Below, in pieces: positions 31,101 through 39,041 of a stretch of 48,893 bases of DNA (positions are counted from its first letter, which is position 1; every line of letters begins with the position of its first letter). The stretch lies in contig JADGRE010000015.1 of NCBI GenBank assembly GCA_017881185.1, positions 1-48,893 on the forward strand, read 5' to 3'. The notes beneath the pieces are model-generated. The model searched no databases. It had not been told where the DNA came from and was given only the letters and a program-made list of their open reading frames with translations. The translations under genes and the position numbers were made by a program. The stretch is from Pseudomonadota bacterium. GTDB taxonomy: Bacteria > Myxococcota_A > Polyangia > Polyangiales > JAFGIB01.

Positions 31101-33422
31101 ACGCAGGCTGAGGTCGACCTTCACTTCGCGCGCTTGCGCGGCGTCGGCCTCGCCCGAGAGCACGTCGACCAGCGCTTCGAAGTCGCCCGCGCGTTCGTAG
31201 AGCGCTTCGAGCGCATCCCACTCGCCGAACGAGAGCAAGCTGTCACGCAAGCTACGCAGCGCCCGCCCCTGCTTGGGATCGAGCTCCAAGATGCGCCGCC
31301 AGGCGCGGCTAGCGGCCTCCGGGTCGGCGCTGCGCTCGGAGTGCAAGCTGCCAAGCTTGAGCAAGACGCGGATGCGCGCCTCGTCGCTGGTGTCGCGCGC
31401 CACTTGCAGCTCGAGTACCTGCGCGAGCGTGGCCCAGTCTTTTTCGCGCTCGGCGAGCTTCTCGAGCGAGTCGAGCGCCAGCCCGCCGTGCTGCGGGTCG
31501 CCCGACACCTCGCGCCACAGCTCGACGGCGTCGTGGTAGCGCTGCAGCCGGTCGGCCGCGAGCTCCGCCATCATTACGGTGAGCTTGGCGCGCACGGTGG
31601 GATCGCTCGCTACGATGCGCTCTTTCTTGAGCACCTCGAACAGCTGCTTCCAAGCGCGCTTCTTTTCGTAGATGTCGCGCAAGCGCGAGAGCGCTTCGCG
31701 GTTGTTGGGCTCGAGCTCGAGCACCTTCTCGAGCGGCGACGCCGCCTGGTTGTAGTTCGAGAAGTGCTCCACCCACAGCTGCGCCACCTGCAAATAGGTC
31801 GCGATGCGGGCAGCGCGGTCGGACAAGAGCTCGGCGTCCGCCGACAGCACGTTGATCAAGTCGTTCCAGCGGCCGAGCTCGCGGTACTTGTCGGCCAACG
31901 CTCCGAGCGTCGCGCGGTCCGAGGGCGAAAGGCGCAAGATGGCGTTGTAGGCATTGATGAGCATGCCATCGAGCCGCAGGTGGTCGCGGTACACCTGCGC
32001 CAGCTCGCGCAAGACTTCCACCTTGCGCGGGGCATCCGCGTCGGGAATGGCGTCGACTTGGGCCTTGAGCAGGTCGACGAGCGCGTTCCACTTCTCCGAC
32101 TTCGCGTAGAGCGCCTTGAGCACGTCGTTGGCGTCGGTGTTCAGCGGATCGATGCGCTGCACGGTCTTCCAGGCTTCGATGGCGCGGTCGGGCGTGCCGG
32201 GCAGCGCCTGTGCCAGACGCGCGGCCTCCGCAGCGAGCTCCACCTTGCGCGGAGGCGCGAGCGACACGCGCTGCGCATCGGACAACACACGGATCAGCGG
32301 CTCGAGCTCTCCGCTCTGTCGCGAGTGCTCGCGGTAGAAATCGAGCATCGCCGGGTGCGCCGGGTCGAGCTTACGCAGACGCGCGAAGTACGGCTCGGCT
32401 TCCGCCGCGTGCTTGCGCATGCGCCAGTGCACCATGCCGATCTGCAGCAGGATGCCCTGCTCCACCTCGACCTTCTGCGGCACGCGCAGCGCGTCTTCGT
32501 ACAGGCCGACCAAGTGGTCCCACTGCTCCCCCTCGGTGAAGTGCTCCGAGAGATAGGTCATGGCTTCGGGATTGGTCGGATCGAAGTCCAGCACGCGCTC
32601 GTAGCAGGCAGCCGCGCGGCTCTTCTCGCCTAGCTTGCGCGCAAAGGTGCGCGCGGAGCGCACGTAGCAGTTGACGCGGTCTTGCTTGTCACGTGCGGCT
32701 TCCGCTGTGTCGAGCAGGTGTTGCGCGAGCGCATTCCATTCTTCGCGCTCGCGCAGCGTGTGCTCGTAGAGCATCGCGGCCCGCATGTTCGCCGGATCGA
32801 GCTCGAGCGCCTTCTTGAACAGCTTCTCGGCCTCTTTGCCCTTGCCCTTGCGCTTCCACTCCCACGACAGGCAGGCGGCGCGCAGCAACAGCGAGGTCTT
32901 GAGCGACAGGTCGGAAGCTGACTCGGCTTCTTCCACGAAGCGCTTGGCGAACTTCTTCCAGCTGGCCTCGGCTTGCTCCAGCCGGCGCAGCGCTTCGGTG
33001 ATCTCGGTGTCGTCGCCCTTGATCTCGAGCGCCTTGCCGTAGGCCGCGCGCGCGCCTTCGGGATCGAGCAGCAGCTCGGTGCGCAGGCGCCCAAGCTCCT
33101 TCCACAAGGAAGCGCACAGGGAGTTGTCGTCCTGCACGAGCGGGATCTCGGCCTCCATCAGCCGTGCCACGGTGGACATCTCGCCGCGCAGCTCGTGGCC
33201 CCGGCGCGCCATCTCCATGAGCCGCGCCGGCTCCGGGCCGAGCAGCTCGGTGTCGCCGGAGGCGATGATCCGATTGATTTGGGCCAATGCCTCCCGGTCA
33301 TCCGGGTCGGCCTCGAGCACGCCAAGGTAGTTGCTGAGCTTCAAGCGCCGCGCTGGCTCGCCCTGACCCGCTGGTGTCCCGTTTGCTGCGGGTGCGGCCA
33401 TGTCGGTTCGTGTCTGCGCCAC
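22137..33422 (-). CDS. Giant tetratricopeptide-repeat protein (3,761 aa)
   Basis: The gene spans 11.3 kb with no visible stop or frameshift. Start GTG 33422 has an AGGA site; ATG 33401 is an alternative. There is no signal peptide or membrane helix, so it is probably cytosolic. After about 30 low-complexity residues it consists almost wholly of TPR-like helix pairs. A recurring unit of about 70 residues reads roughly LxxLYxxxxxWxxLxxVLxRR, xxELLxRLAxLxExxL, AIxAYxxVLxxDPxxxxAL, so about 50 such units are present (my estimate). Copies are divergent (for example LEKLYERTERYRDL and LARLLAVESQRQRV), so this is an old array. The last 200 residues are cleaner TPRs (HRLGQAYESGGQEDEALKHY). TPR superhelices bind proteins; partner unknown. 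A large scaffold is the likely role. Confidence 0.9.
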   Translation of the reverse strand: MAQTRTDMAAPAANGTPAGQGEPARRLKLSNYLGVLEADPDDREALAQINRIIASGDTELLGPEPARLMEMARRGHELRGEMSTVARLMEAEIPLVQDDNSLCASLWKELGRLRTELLLDPEGARAAYGKALEIKGDDTEITEALRRLEQAEASWKKFAKRFVEEAESASDLSLKTSLLLRAACLSWEWKRKGKGKEAEKLFKKALELDPANMRAAMLYEHTLREREEWNALAQHLLDTAEAARDKQDRVNCYVRSARTFARKLGEKSRAAACYERVLDFDPTNPEAMTYLSEHFTEGEQWDHLVGLYEDALRVPQKVEVEQGILLQIGMVHWRMRKHAAEAEPYFARLRKLDPAHPAMLDFYREHSRQSGELEPLIRVLSDAQRVSLAPPRKVELAAEAARLAQALPGTPDRAIEAWKTVQRIDPLNTDANDVLKALYAKSEKWNALVDLLKAQVDAIPDADAPRKVEVLRELAQVYRDHLRLDGMLINAYNAILRLSPSDRATLGALADKYRELGRWNDLINVLSADAELLSDRAARIATYLQVAQLWVEHFSNYNQAASPLEKVLELEPNNREALSRLRDIYEKKRAWKQLFEVLKKERIVASDPTVRAKLTVMMAELAADRLQRYHDAVELWREVSGDPQHGGLALDSLEKLAEREKDWATLAQVLELQVARDTSDEARIRVLLKLGSLHSERSADPEAASRAWRRILELDPKQGRALRSLRDSLLSFGEWDALEALYERAGDFEALVDVLSGEADAAQAREVKVDLSLRAARVFEDKIGEPARAQRSYERVLSVDPQNVRAARALAPLYEEEEKWSRLCAVLEVVRQGLADSAKDEKLALLARLRTLSHEKLRDGESAFGYALAAYQLAPDATGMRESLEAAGELAQALDRVVEQYRARAERAPADEALLLHRRVATLAGERLGRAELAASEWQLVLAKVPDDAAALAALDRIYRAEQRADDIRKLLLHKLAQTRDASARAEILHELATIEENKLDDPKAAAERYRALSKLEPTNRDVWSALDRLALAAGRHEELAEVLETRRTVEEERAARIDLGARLGALLLDKLAQPGGAATVFTEVLELDPEHGPSLAALEKLAADESALRGGILVTLEKSYERAGRFDRLAKVVAQRLQTVRDEVELKRLRLRMAEIRGGKLGDALGAYSALEQAFLEQPDDETLWDRLAAAAETAGQHRALANAYARAIESPALSDTDKATLAIRAASIYDEVLSEPQEAEPFHKRVLVHDPLADVAFTALKEIYTNQERWEDLQALYRKRIDETVDTTQRLDLLLQVCFLFEEILDKPDMAIEAYQAVLELAPDHGPSRRTLEKLYERTERYRDLSNLLRANLDQAEGYDQVDLMYRLGELYETKLSEPGPAVDQYEGVLTNQPHHLRAQAALARLLAVESQRQRVAAILEPVYESQGAYADLARVLEIQVVDRPSRDAQAALLLRVGELHEHRLRDPEAAFVAYARAVESDPSDKIVREALARVAATRDAYRRRRAQVLEHAAEAVQDPDVQIELLLELAQLLDQYLDDRVAAERVYDRVLTLATSAGGRDDVVLEVAKALERIHIHAGDHVRLAKDLERQVELELDGRTREQLLLRLAELYEHKLDDMQGAIATQQKRLELDAGDDDALLALERLYERTQQWLPLVEVVGRRAQGASDDVARRELLRRVAVVHEEKRGDVEHAIEAYNEVLSAFGNDRDTLAALGRLYESSGRYADLLATLEAAESLLEPSQERANLRYRMAELLRDKQGEPERAISVYEGVLEDDPQHTLTLAALETLMRDVSFAFRRDAARVAAPRYEAMGSYDRLLAVFELLAETDDELEQLGALRRAAEIAEHGQNDAAQAMGYLGRAVRAGRAHESLPQLLAEYTRMAEMTGRYAEYVACLQEIAPEIVDVDEKVRAYRKVAEVAREKLADTSLARSSFRKVLEEQPDDLPALDALCALDEEVGDHAALIEVLKRKTELTSNPAQRAQLLSRQADVYERGLDDADKAIAALEDLVADAPDKAAYDSLQRLYQRTHRWADLSSMYEQQLERRVGDAVELRFQLARNCRQHLSDTQAALEHLREAITANPNHPDSIALLESIMNEHGEYRTTAAELLEPGYLARMEWAKLTAALRARVDGELDLEERKRLLLRLGRIYEEQLEDFDETMEVYARLFREDPRDEEQWETLTRLAKVGGQWSRLAKILGEALPEAANDEITAKLARYVGSLYDERVVNAVKAAEFYNKALEFDSQDAVAFSAIEAAYQRSANHAALLVLYKKQAEAAASDAQRVALLHKSARLYATELSDRKAAIESYREILELEPTNAEAISGVEGMLGQSEDYASLAEHLRRRMEHSSGKSEQVALKFRLGELLSTRLGDETGAIEAFEEALQLDPGHAPSIAALEQLVQREAHTLRVTEILEPVYQHLDQWKKLIAIYEARLSLLQDPAEAVRLLSEVGQLHERRGNDLRLAFHAYARAFKREPDNDSTRAHVDRLAARRDAWDEHIAAYEGALLVAQDDAVKAQLLTTIARVHDEKLGDPRAAIQAYEQLLAIDADDPSTLDALESLLTMVGDWRGLVAVLERKVKSAFSSEERADVLRRMGSVLDDLVGDRDAAIAAYKRALEELETDEQALEALDRLYAAGGQGAELSAILSRRIELAQDPATRAELGVRLGGVAEEQLHRYEDAIEAYRRVLDDEPQNAVAIARLAALYERQGMWQDLLDNLATQASLTASTEERVRLRCHSGRVLQSELNDLAEAIECYRQALEDDPRCNEAVQALMALTVKEEHRARAAEIVEPLLRDQARWDDLVQLIERRVESILDPSERRAELVRLAEIHENGRKVPADAFAALTRALADEPADLEVQDELERLAVLLGTWPKLASVFMERAQSMSEPSESAALYRRAGRIAEHQMHDDTLAISAYVHASERDDDAPETLLALDALYDKTKQHEQLVEVLERRIAALSAPSERAELLIRLGALRDQQFNDGRGAFVAYQEVLDNDGTDARALAGMERLGQRDDLARDVLEVLERCYRDAGALEKVVGLYEIKIRLAPMDSEKVRLLREAAVLWEQELSEPRRALGCLRRAYELDCRDAGLLDELEHLAKAADAWQDLSGLSEGLIASGALEGANKREAAQRCAGWYRDHLGDLQGEERCLRAVLAVEPTALAVHERVTEIVRARDDKPALVEVLRAMAEAEPESTRRREHLMEAGRLASELGSVDIAARCFDAVLAADAHDAEALNALAEIRAAQGRAGDMVALLTRLLTALPEGPSELARRTGLRYRIAQAQADALQDREAALASYRALLENAPDEVAARAALEDLLQSLGRWDELRAALEQRLQRGGSSDERLQVRIKLARLAEQQLRQPDLAIAQLVEILREQPDHPQAVAELERLYRDNAHHAELAAFLLERAARAQTAGDTQLAISRLWALCAVAEESLNDPEQALSALSRMHALAPQERGAVEGLIRLHQAAGRLAEAAQLMQTLMQLQPPAEAIDTAYALAELAAGKLSDPATVEAALTHALTLDPSRAQTVHKLKAHHEATGAWDKLAQLLVREAEAAADAPAQVALWNRIASLYADKLKDPASAVAYLERAVALVPDDRATLLALCDLYIAAQRQTDAVPVLEKIIASYGGRRAKEVAIYEHRLGQAYESGGQEDEALKHYDAAFKIDLTSVPVLRDLARLCLGRGDLDRAQKTYRALLLQKLGADVGIQKADVYFHLGEISAKQNDKPKAKAMLERAISEAGQHPAAKALLEQL

Positions 33423-33609
33423 GCGATCCTAGCCCACGCCGCGTGCGGTCCTACTGCCTGCATATCCGCGGACCGGCGTCCGGCGATGGTACTGATGCGG
33501 GGCTGCCACACGCAAGCACGAATCGTGGCTCTCTTGCAGTTGCCCAAACACCACCAAGTCCAACCACGAACACTGCCGAAGCGCGACGCGGCCGCCAACC
33601 AAGCGCGAC

Positions 33610-34335
33610 TCAGAACGTCATCAGTGCGCCCGCCCAACTGAGCGCACCCCACGTCACGATGCCCGAGGCCAAGTGCACCGTGGCCAGCGCTTGCAGCGTC
33701 TTGTAGTTGTTGGCCCGGTCGAGGCCGAGCCAGTTGTTGGCGATGACGACACCGATCAACCCCTGCAGCACCATGCCGCCGAAGTGCACCCAGCGCAGCG
33801 TCTTGTGCAAACGCAAAGTCTTGGCGAACTCGCCCTTGCCCGAGGAGAGGTCGTCCGGGTCCGGCATCATGAACGAGAGCGTGAACGTGCTCGCGTAGAG
33901 CGCCGTGGTCACGCCCGCGCTGATGGCGTGCGCGGTGCGCAGCGATCTACAGCCACCATCACCGCCTATCGCGCTGCCCCGCACGCATGGGTTGTCGGCC
34001 TGGCTGGAGAAGGCGCCGTAGAGGTTGTAGTAGCTCATCACGCCCAGAGCGACCGTGACGGTCATCGCGCCCCAGGTGCTGATACCCAGGATGCGATGGA
34101 TGCCGGCGATTGAGTTGCGACGCCGCGTCTGCGCCAGGTACTCGGCTTGCGACGCGTCGTTCTCGGCACTGGCGTCGGCGCTCGCCTCGCTCGCGGCCGC
34201 CTCACCCGCAGCCAGCTCTGCGACGACGTGTGCCGAAAGATCGAGCACCGCCGGCGTAGTCGAAGCCAACGCGGGTGCCGACAGTGAGAAACCGAAGATC
34301 GGCGTTGCCAACAAAAGCGCAGTCAAGCCACCCAT
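33610..34335 (-). CDS. Four-helix membrane protein, cytochrome b561-like His pattern
   Basis: The start is ATG 34335 (MGGLTALLLATP) with a GGAGGT ribosome site 6 nt before it; the track start is further upstream. A signal-like helix comes first, then an Ala/Ser/Glu-rich linker. Four membrane helices follow, each carrying a His near one end: IHRILGISTWGAMTVTVALG, AHAISAGVTTALYAST, VHFGGMVLQGLIGVVIANNW and VHLASGIVTWGALSW. A further His (LRLHKTLRW) lies before the third. The spacing matches heme b-binding bundles of the b561 type, which carry electrons across a membrane. Heme binding is inference, and no family signature is certain. Confidence 0.65.
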   Translation of the reverse strand: MGGLTALLLATPIFGFSLSAPALASTTPAVLDLSAHVVAELAAGEAAASEASADASAENDASQAEYLAQTRRRNSIAGIHRILGISTWGAMTVTVALGVMSYYNLYGAFSSQADNPCVRGSAIGGDGGCRSLRTAHAISAGVTTALYASTFTLSFMMPDPDDLSSGKGEFAKTLRLHKTLRWVHFGGMVLQGLIGVVIANNWLGLDRANNYKTLQALATVHLASGIVTWGALSWAGALMTF

Positions 34336-34412
34336 GAGAACCTCCACGCACCCCTGCGCCCCGGTGTCGTTAGCAGAGTCCGAGCGTTTTCTACAGCGTC
34401 TCCACAGCATCT

Positions 34413-35621
34413 CTACAACATGGCCGCGGCGTCCGGAACGAGTTGGTCACCCTGACACCGATATGTCACGAAGCCCAGGCTCGGACCGCGCGCAGAGACC
34501 ACGATCAGCCGACTGCCGGTGAACACCGCCCGCGCACCCGCCGGCGCCAACGCAGTCGGCAGCCAGAGCTCGATGCGGTCGCGGGGCTCGTCGAGCTTCA
34601 GCTCCAGCGGGTCACCCTCACCGGACACCCGCAGCAGCGGACGGCCGCCCGCGCAGCGGATGTCGGTGATTGCGTGCGCCAGCGTGCGCTCGCGACCATC
34701 GAGCGTGATGACGTGTGCTGTTCGTTCGCCGGCGCAGTCACCCCACATCACCGCGCCTTTGGGCGCCGGCGACAAGCCCAATGGCATGCACTCGCGCAGC
34801 GTGGGCACGGCCGCGGCGTACGAAATCTCGGGGCGAATCGCATACACCTGCGTGGTGGGAATCGCGTCTTGCTCGCCGAGTGCGCAGAACGCGTCGTACC
34901 AGGTGCCCGAGACCCAAGTGGCACCGGCCAGCATGCGCAGGCACGGCGTGCGGATCTCGCGTGCGTCTGCCACACGCGCGGCAGCGCCAGCCAAAGGTGG
35001 ATACGCCTGGGTCACCAGCTGCGCGCAATCGCCGCTCTGACCCACGCAGCGCGCGACCGGCGCGCGGAACGCCACGCGCATCGCGCCGGTCTCCGCTGCG
35101 CTCAGTGACAAGCGACCGCGCACGGCATCACTGCGCGCTTCGGCGGCCGACAGCCGTTGCGGTGGACCGAAGGTCTGCGCGCTGTCCGGTGCGTAACTGC
35201 CGAGCACCGCGGCCAGCTGCTCGCTCTGCGCGATCCAGACCAAGCCCAGATGACCACCGGCCGCGGTTGCAGCGAGCTCGGAGACACGAGCGTCAGCCGC
35301 GGGCAATGCGGCGGCGGCGCATGCATCGAGGCCAAGCACCCGAGCCGCGCCCTGCGCCCTTCCCTGCGCATCGAAGCGCTGCAGGCGCAGGCTCTGCGAA
35401 CAGCTGCCAGGTGCAACCCATAACGCCAATGCCCCATCGCTCGTGGTGACCAGCTCGAAGGCATCTGTGGTGCCCAACTCGCCGAGCACGCGAGGCACCG
35501 CTGGCGCAGCGACGACGGCTGGGCTCGGCACCGGCTTGGGCACTTGCCGGGGCGCACTCGCGCGGCTGCACGCCGCCAAGAGCAGCACCGAGATCCACGA
35601 GCCGCAACACCAAGCGCGCAT
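34413..35621 (-). CDS. Exported lipoprotein of unknown function
   Basis: I choose the ATG giving MRAWCCGSWISVLLLAACSRAS, whose signal sequence ends in LLAAC (lipobox). The track start is 18 codons earlier and lacks a signal-like N-terminus. The roughly 400 residues have a Pro/Ala linker (PKPVPSPAVVAAPAVP), then beta-strand-rich sequence with scattered cysteines (GSCSQSLRL, LDACAAAAL, RCVGQSGDCAQL, TPCLRML, FCALGE, ECMPLG, DCAGE, RCAGG). Repeated hydrophobic-turn patterns (GHLGLVWIAQS, TGAMRVAFRAP, GARAVFTGSRLIVV) suggest a propeller. No family is recognised. It is 77 nt from the b561-like gene on the same strand. Confidence 0.65.
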   Translation of the reverse strand: MRAWCCGSWISVLLLAACSRASAPRQVPKPVPSPAVVAAPAVPRVLGELGTTDAFELVTTSDGALALWVAPGSCSQSLRLQRFDAQGRAQGAARVLGLDACAAAALPAADARVSELAATAAGGHLGLVWIAQSEQLAAVLGSYAPDSAQTFGPPQRLSAAEARSDAVRGRLSLSAAETGAMRVAFRAPVARCVGQSGDCAQLVTQAYPPLAGAAARVADAREIRTPCLRMLAGATWVSGTWYDAFCALGEQDAIPTTQVYAIRPEISYAAAVPTLRECMPLGLSPAPKGAVMWGDCAGERTAHVITLDGRERTLAHAITDIRCAGGRPLLRVSGEGDPLELKLDEPRDRIELWLPTALAPAGARAVFTGSRLIVVSARGPSLGFVTYRCQGDQLVPDAAAML

Positions 35622-35759
35622 CGAGCCGTGCACCGTAGGCCATGGCGGAACCGGCAGCAACCGCGAGGCGCGCACACAGCGGGTCGTCGCTACACCTGCG
35701 CGCTCGCGTTATGCTCGGCCGACGCCGCCAGCGCGGCGCGGAAAGCAAAGCATCGCACC

Positions 35760-37061
35760 ATGTCCGAGCTCGCTCACGCCCTGCTGCAGTACATCGATGC
35801 CTCGCCGACGCCGTTCCACGCGGTCGCCCACAGCACGCGCTTGCTCGAAGACGCCGGCTTCGCGCGCTTGCGCGAGGAAGACAGCTGGCAACTGCAACCT
35901 GGCGACAGAGCCTACGTGGTGCGCGGCGGCTCCAGCCTCGCGGCGTTCGTGTGTGGCAGCGTGCCGCCGCACGACGCCGGCTTCCTGCTGATCGGCGCGC
36001 ACACCGATTCCCCCAACCTGCGCATCAAGCCTGCGCCGGAGCTGTCTCGCAACGGCTACCGCCAGCTCGGCGTGGAAGTCTACGGCGGGGTATTGCTGAG
36101 CACATGGCTCGATCGCGACCTGTCACTGGCGGGCCGCGTGGTCGTCGACACCGATGGCGAGCACTACGAGAGTTACCTGGTCGACTTCGAGCGCGCCCTG
36201 TTGCGCATCCCGAACCTCGCAATTCACCTGAACCGCAACGTGAACACCGAAGGCCTGGTGCTCAACGCGCAGAGCCACCTGGCGCCGATCCTCGGCCTCG
36301 CCAGCGACCACGACGAGCCGCTGCGCGCGCTGCTTGCTACGGAGCTGCAGCGGACAGGCCAAGAGTGCAACGCCGAGCGCATCGCCGGCTGGGACCTCGC
36401 GCTCTACGACGTGCAGCAAGCCGCGGTCTGTGGCTTGCGTAACGAGTTCATCCAGGCAAGCCGCCTCGACAACCTCGCCAGTTGCTTCGCTGCCGTGACC
36501 GCGCTGTGCGAGCTCGACGCCCCAAGCGACGCGACACGCGCCATCGTGCTGTACGACCACGAAGAGGTCGGCAGCCGCAGCGCGCAGGGCGCACACTCGC
36601 CGCTGCTACGCGAAGTGCTGGAGCGCGCCACGCGTGCCCACGGCGGCAGCGCAAGCGACATGTTCTCGCGCGCGATGGCGCGCTCGTTCCTGATCTCTGC
36701 CGACATGGCGCACGCCGTACACCCGAACTACGCCGACAAACACGAACCCGGCCATCAACCGGTGCTCGGCGGCGGCCCGGTGATCAAGACCAACGTGAAC
36801 CAAGCCTACGCTACCGACGGCGAGAGCATGGCGCGCTTCGCCCAGCTGTGCCGCAGCGCGGAGATCACTGCGCAACACTACGTCGTGCGCAGCGACCTGC
36901 CCTGCGGCAGCACGATCGGTCCAATCACCGCCGGCCAACTCGGTCTGCGCACAGTCGACGTGGGCAGCCCTCTCTTATCGATGCACTCGATCCGCGAAAT
37001 GGCCGCGGTCTCCGACGTCGAAGCCATGCAACGCGTGCTGGAAGCGTTCTTTGGGACGTAG
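35760..37061 (+). CDS. apeB: M18-family aspartyl/glutamyl aminopeptidase
   Basis: The ATG gives MSELAHALLQYIDASPTPFH, a typical M18 N-terminus; the track frame extends 72 codons upstream without support. The 433-residue protein has the two-zinc motifs: GAHTDSP (His/Asp ligands), DHEEVGSRSAQGA (Glu pair) and SADMAHAVHPNY near the C-terminus with GGGPVIKTNVNQAYATDG. It releases N-terminal acidic residues from peptides and acts in the cytosol as an oligomer. The active-site elements look complete. It is convergent with asnB, and the two stops are 7 nt apart. Confidence 0.93.
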   Translation: MSELAHALLQYIDASPTPFHAVAHSTRLLEDAGFARLREEDSWQLQPGDRAYVVRGGSSLAAFVCGSVPPHDAGFLLIGAHTDSPNLRIKPAPELSRNGYRQLGVEVYGGVLLSTWLDRDLSLAGRVVVDTDGEHYESYLVDFERALLRIPNLAIHLNRNVNTEGLVLNAQSHLAPILGLASDHDEPLRALLATELQRTGQECNAERIAGWDLALYDVQQAAVCGLRNEFIQASRLDNLASCFAAVTALCELDAPSDATRAIVLYDHEEVGSRSAQGAHSPLLREVLERATRAHGGSASDMFSRAMARSFLISADMAHAVHPNYADKHEPGHQPVLGGGPVIKTNVNQAYATDGESMARFAQLCRSAEITAQHYVVRSDLPCGSTIGPITAGQLGLRTVDVGSPLLSMHSIREMAAVSDVEAMQRVLEAFFGT

Positions 37062-37068
37062 TCACGGT

Positions 37069-38985
37069 TCACAACGACACCCGATGTTGCGCGCACCAAT
37101 TGAGGTGCACGTAGATGGCCCAGACCCGCGACCAGTAGATACCCGAGCGGCCCGCTTGGAACGAGCGCCACAGCGCCAGCGCGCTGGCCGGGTCGACGCC
37201 GGCGCGCTCGCACAGCGCCTCGTCGCGATACAACGCTTCCATCGTCTCGCGCAGACTATTACGGCACCAGGCATCGATGGGCAACACGAAGCCCGACTTC
37301 GGCCGGTCGAAGAGCTGCGGGTCGAGCTTGGAAAGCGCCGTGCGCCGTAGCATGGTCTTCTTGCCGAGCGGTGCGAAGCGCTGCGCCGCGGGCAAGCCTG
37401 CCACGGCCTCGATCACCTTGTGGTCGAGTAAGGGCACGCGCGCCTCGAGCGCCGCAGCCATGCTGGCCACGTCGGTGTCACGCAGCAGGCGCTCGCCGAT
37501 GAAGCTGCGCAATTCCAGAAGCGATACCGCATGCAAGCTGTGCTCGCCGCGCGTGAGCGCCCGCGCCGCCGCGCGCTGCGGCGCAGTCAGCCCGCGCGTG
37601 AGCCCGGCGGCAGGGGCCACACGCGCTGCCAGTCGCGCATACAGCTCGCTCGAGAACAGCGCATACGATGACTGGTAGAGATCGGCGAAATCGCCGCGCG
37701 CACTGATCACGTCGGCGAGCTTTCCCCAACGCGTCTGCGGCGGCACCCCACCGAACGCCAGCGCTGCAGCCGTGGCGGCCGCGGCTGCAGCATGCGCAAC
37801 CGACCCCGCAAACGCGGGCAGCGCCGCCAAGCGCGCGGCACGCGGCAGGTCGTGGAAGCTGCGATAGCCACCGAACAGCTCGTCACCACCGGTGCCTGCG
37901 AGCGCCACCGTCACTCCCGCATCGCGTACCGCGCGACTCAGGAGGTAAGTATTGATGGCATCGAAGGTCGGCTGATCGATCGCGTCGAGCGCGCGTGGCA
38001 GCTGACGATGGAAGTCGTCTTCGGTGATGCGCAGACTGTGGTGCTCGGCGCCGAGCGCACGGGCCACGGCCTCGGCGTAGCGTGATTCATCGAGCTCCGG
38101 CTGGTCGAAGCCGATGGTGAAGGTCTTCACGGCCGACGGCGCTACCTCGCAAGCCAACGCCGCCACGGCGCTCGAGTCGATACCTCCAGAGAGAAACACT
38201 CCCAGCGGTACGTCGGCGATGAACTGCATGCGCACGGTCTCGCGCAGCGTCTGCCCCAGCTGGTCCTCGCTGGTGCTGCCCTCACTTGCTGCCGGCAGCT
38301 GCCAGTACACGCTGGGCTCCGGCGACAGCTGACCCTCGCGCAGCGTCAGGCACGAGGCCGCTGGCAAGAGCCGCACGCCTTCGATCATGGTGTTCGGACC
38401 GACCACGAAGCCGTGCCACAGAAAGCTCGCCACGCCTGTCGGGTCGAGCTTGCGCGGCGCACCCGCAGCGAGCAGCGCACGCACCTCCGATGCAAAGTGC
38501 ACGCTGCGCCCCTGCACGCGGTAGTACAGTGGCTTGATGCCCATCGGATCGCGCACCAGATGCAGCACGCGCGAGCGCGGGTCCCACAGTGCGAACGCGA
38601 ACATGCCGCGGAACTTCCGCACGGCAGCGTCGAGCCCCCACGCGACGTACGCCCGCAAGATCACCTCGGTGTCGCTGCCCGAGCGGAAACGCACGCCGCT
38701 GGCTTCCAGCTGATCGCGCAGCTCGCGGTAGTTGTAGATCTCGCCGTTGAAGACGATCACGCAGCCCGTGTCCGGCTCGTGCATGGGCTGAGCGCCCGCG
38801 GGCGAGAGATCGATGATGGCCAGCCGCCGGTGCCCAAGGCTCACGTCGAAACGGCCCGTGCCCAGCGCGCTCGTCCACACGCCCTGCCCGTCAGGCCCGC
38901 GATGCGATTGCGCGTCGTTCATGCGACCGACCGCGGCGACACTGGCCTCGTCGATCACTCCCGCCACGCCGACCAGTCCGCACAT
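37069..38985 (-). CDS. asnB: Asparagine synthase, glutamine-hydrolysing (AsnB type)
   Basis: The 638-residue protein begins MCGLVGVAG, so Cys2 is the glutaminase nucleophile. The class II glutamine amidotransferase domain (SHRGPDGQGVW, LGHRRLAIIDLSPAGAQPM, FNGEIYNYRELRDQL, SGSDTEVILRAY) spans about 1-210. The synthetase domain follows with the PP-loop PLGVFLSGGIDSS near 260, a DELFGGY motif (GTGGDELFGGYRSF), and KTMLRRTALSKLDPQLFDRPK. It makes asparagine from aspartate, glutamine and ATP. AsnB paralogues often serve surface-polymer amidation in Myxococcota, so a housekeeping role is not certain. It is followed, 56 nt upstream in genome order, by the small Cys gene. Confidence 0.92.
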   Translation of the reverse strand: MCGLVGVAGVIDEASVAAVGRMNDAQSHRGPDGQGVWTSALGTGRFDVSLGHRRLAIIDLSPAGAQPMHEPDTGCVIVFNGEIYNYRELRDQLEASGVRFRSGSDTEVILRAYVAWGLDAAVRKFRGMFAFALWDPRSRVLHLVRDPMGIKPLYYRVQGRSVHFASEVRALLAAGAPRKLDPTGVASFLWHGFVVGPNTMIEGVRLLPAASCLTLREGQLSPEPSVYWQLPAASEGSTSEDQLGQTLRETVRMQFIADVPLGVFLSGGIDSSAVAALACEVAPSAVKTFTIGFDQPELDESRYAEAVARALGAEHHSLRITEDDFHRQLPRALDAIDQPTFDAINTYLLSRAVRDAGVTVALAGTGGDELFGGYRSFHDLPRAARLAALPAFAGSVAHAAAAAATAAALAFGGVPPQTRWGKLADVISARGDFADLYQSSYALFSSELYARLAARVAPAAGLTRGLTAPQRAAARALTRGEHSLHAVSLLELRSFIGERLLRDTDVASMAAALEARVPLLDHKVIEAVAGLPAAQRFAPLGKKTMLRRTALSKLDPQLFDRPKSGFVLPIDAWCRNSLRETMEALYRDEALCERAGVDPASALALWRSFQAGRSGIYWSRVWAIYVHLNWCAQHRVSL

Positions 38986-39041
38986 GCGGGCCAGGCTACC
39001 ACTCGTCAGCGCAGTTGCGCGAACCGACCTTCAGCCGGGCT

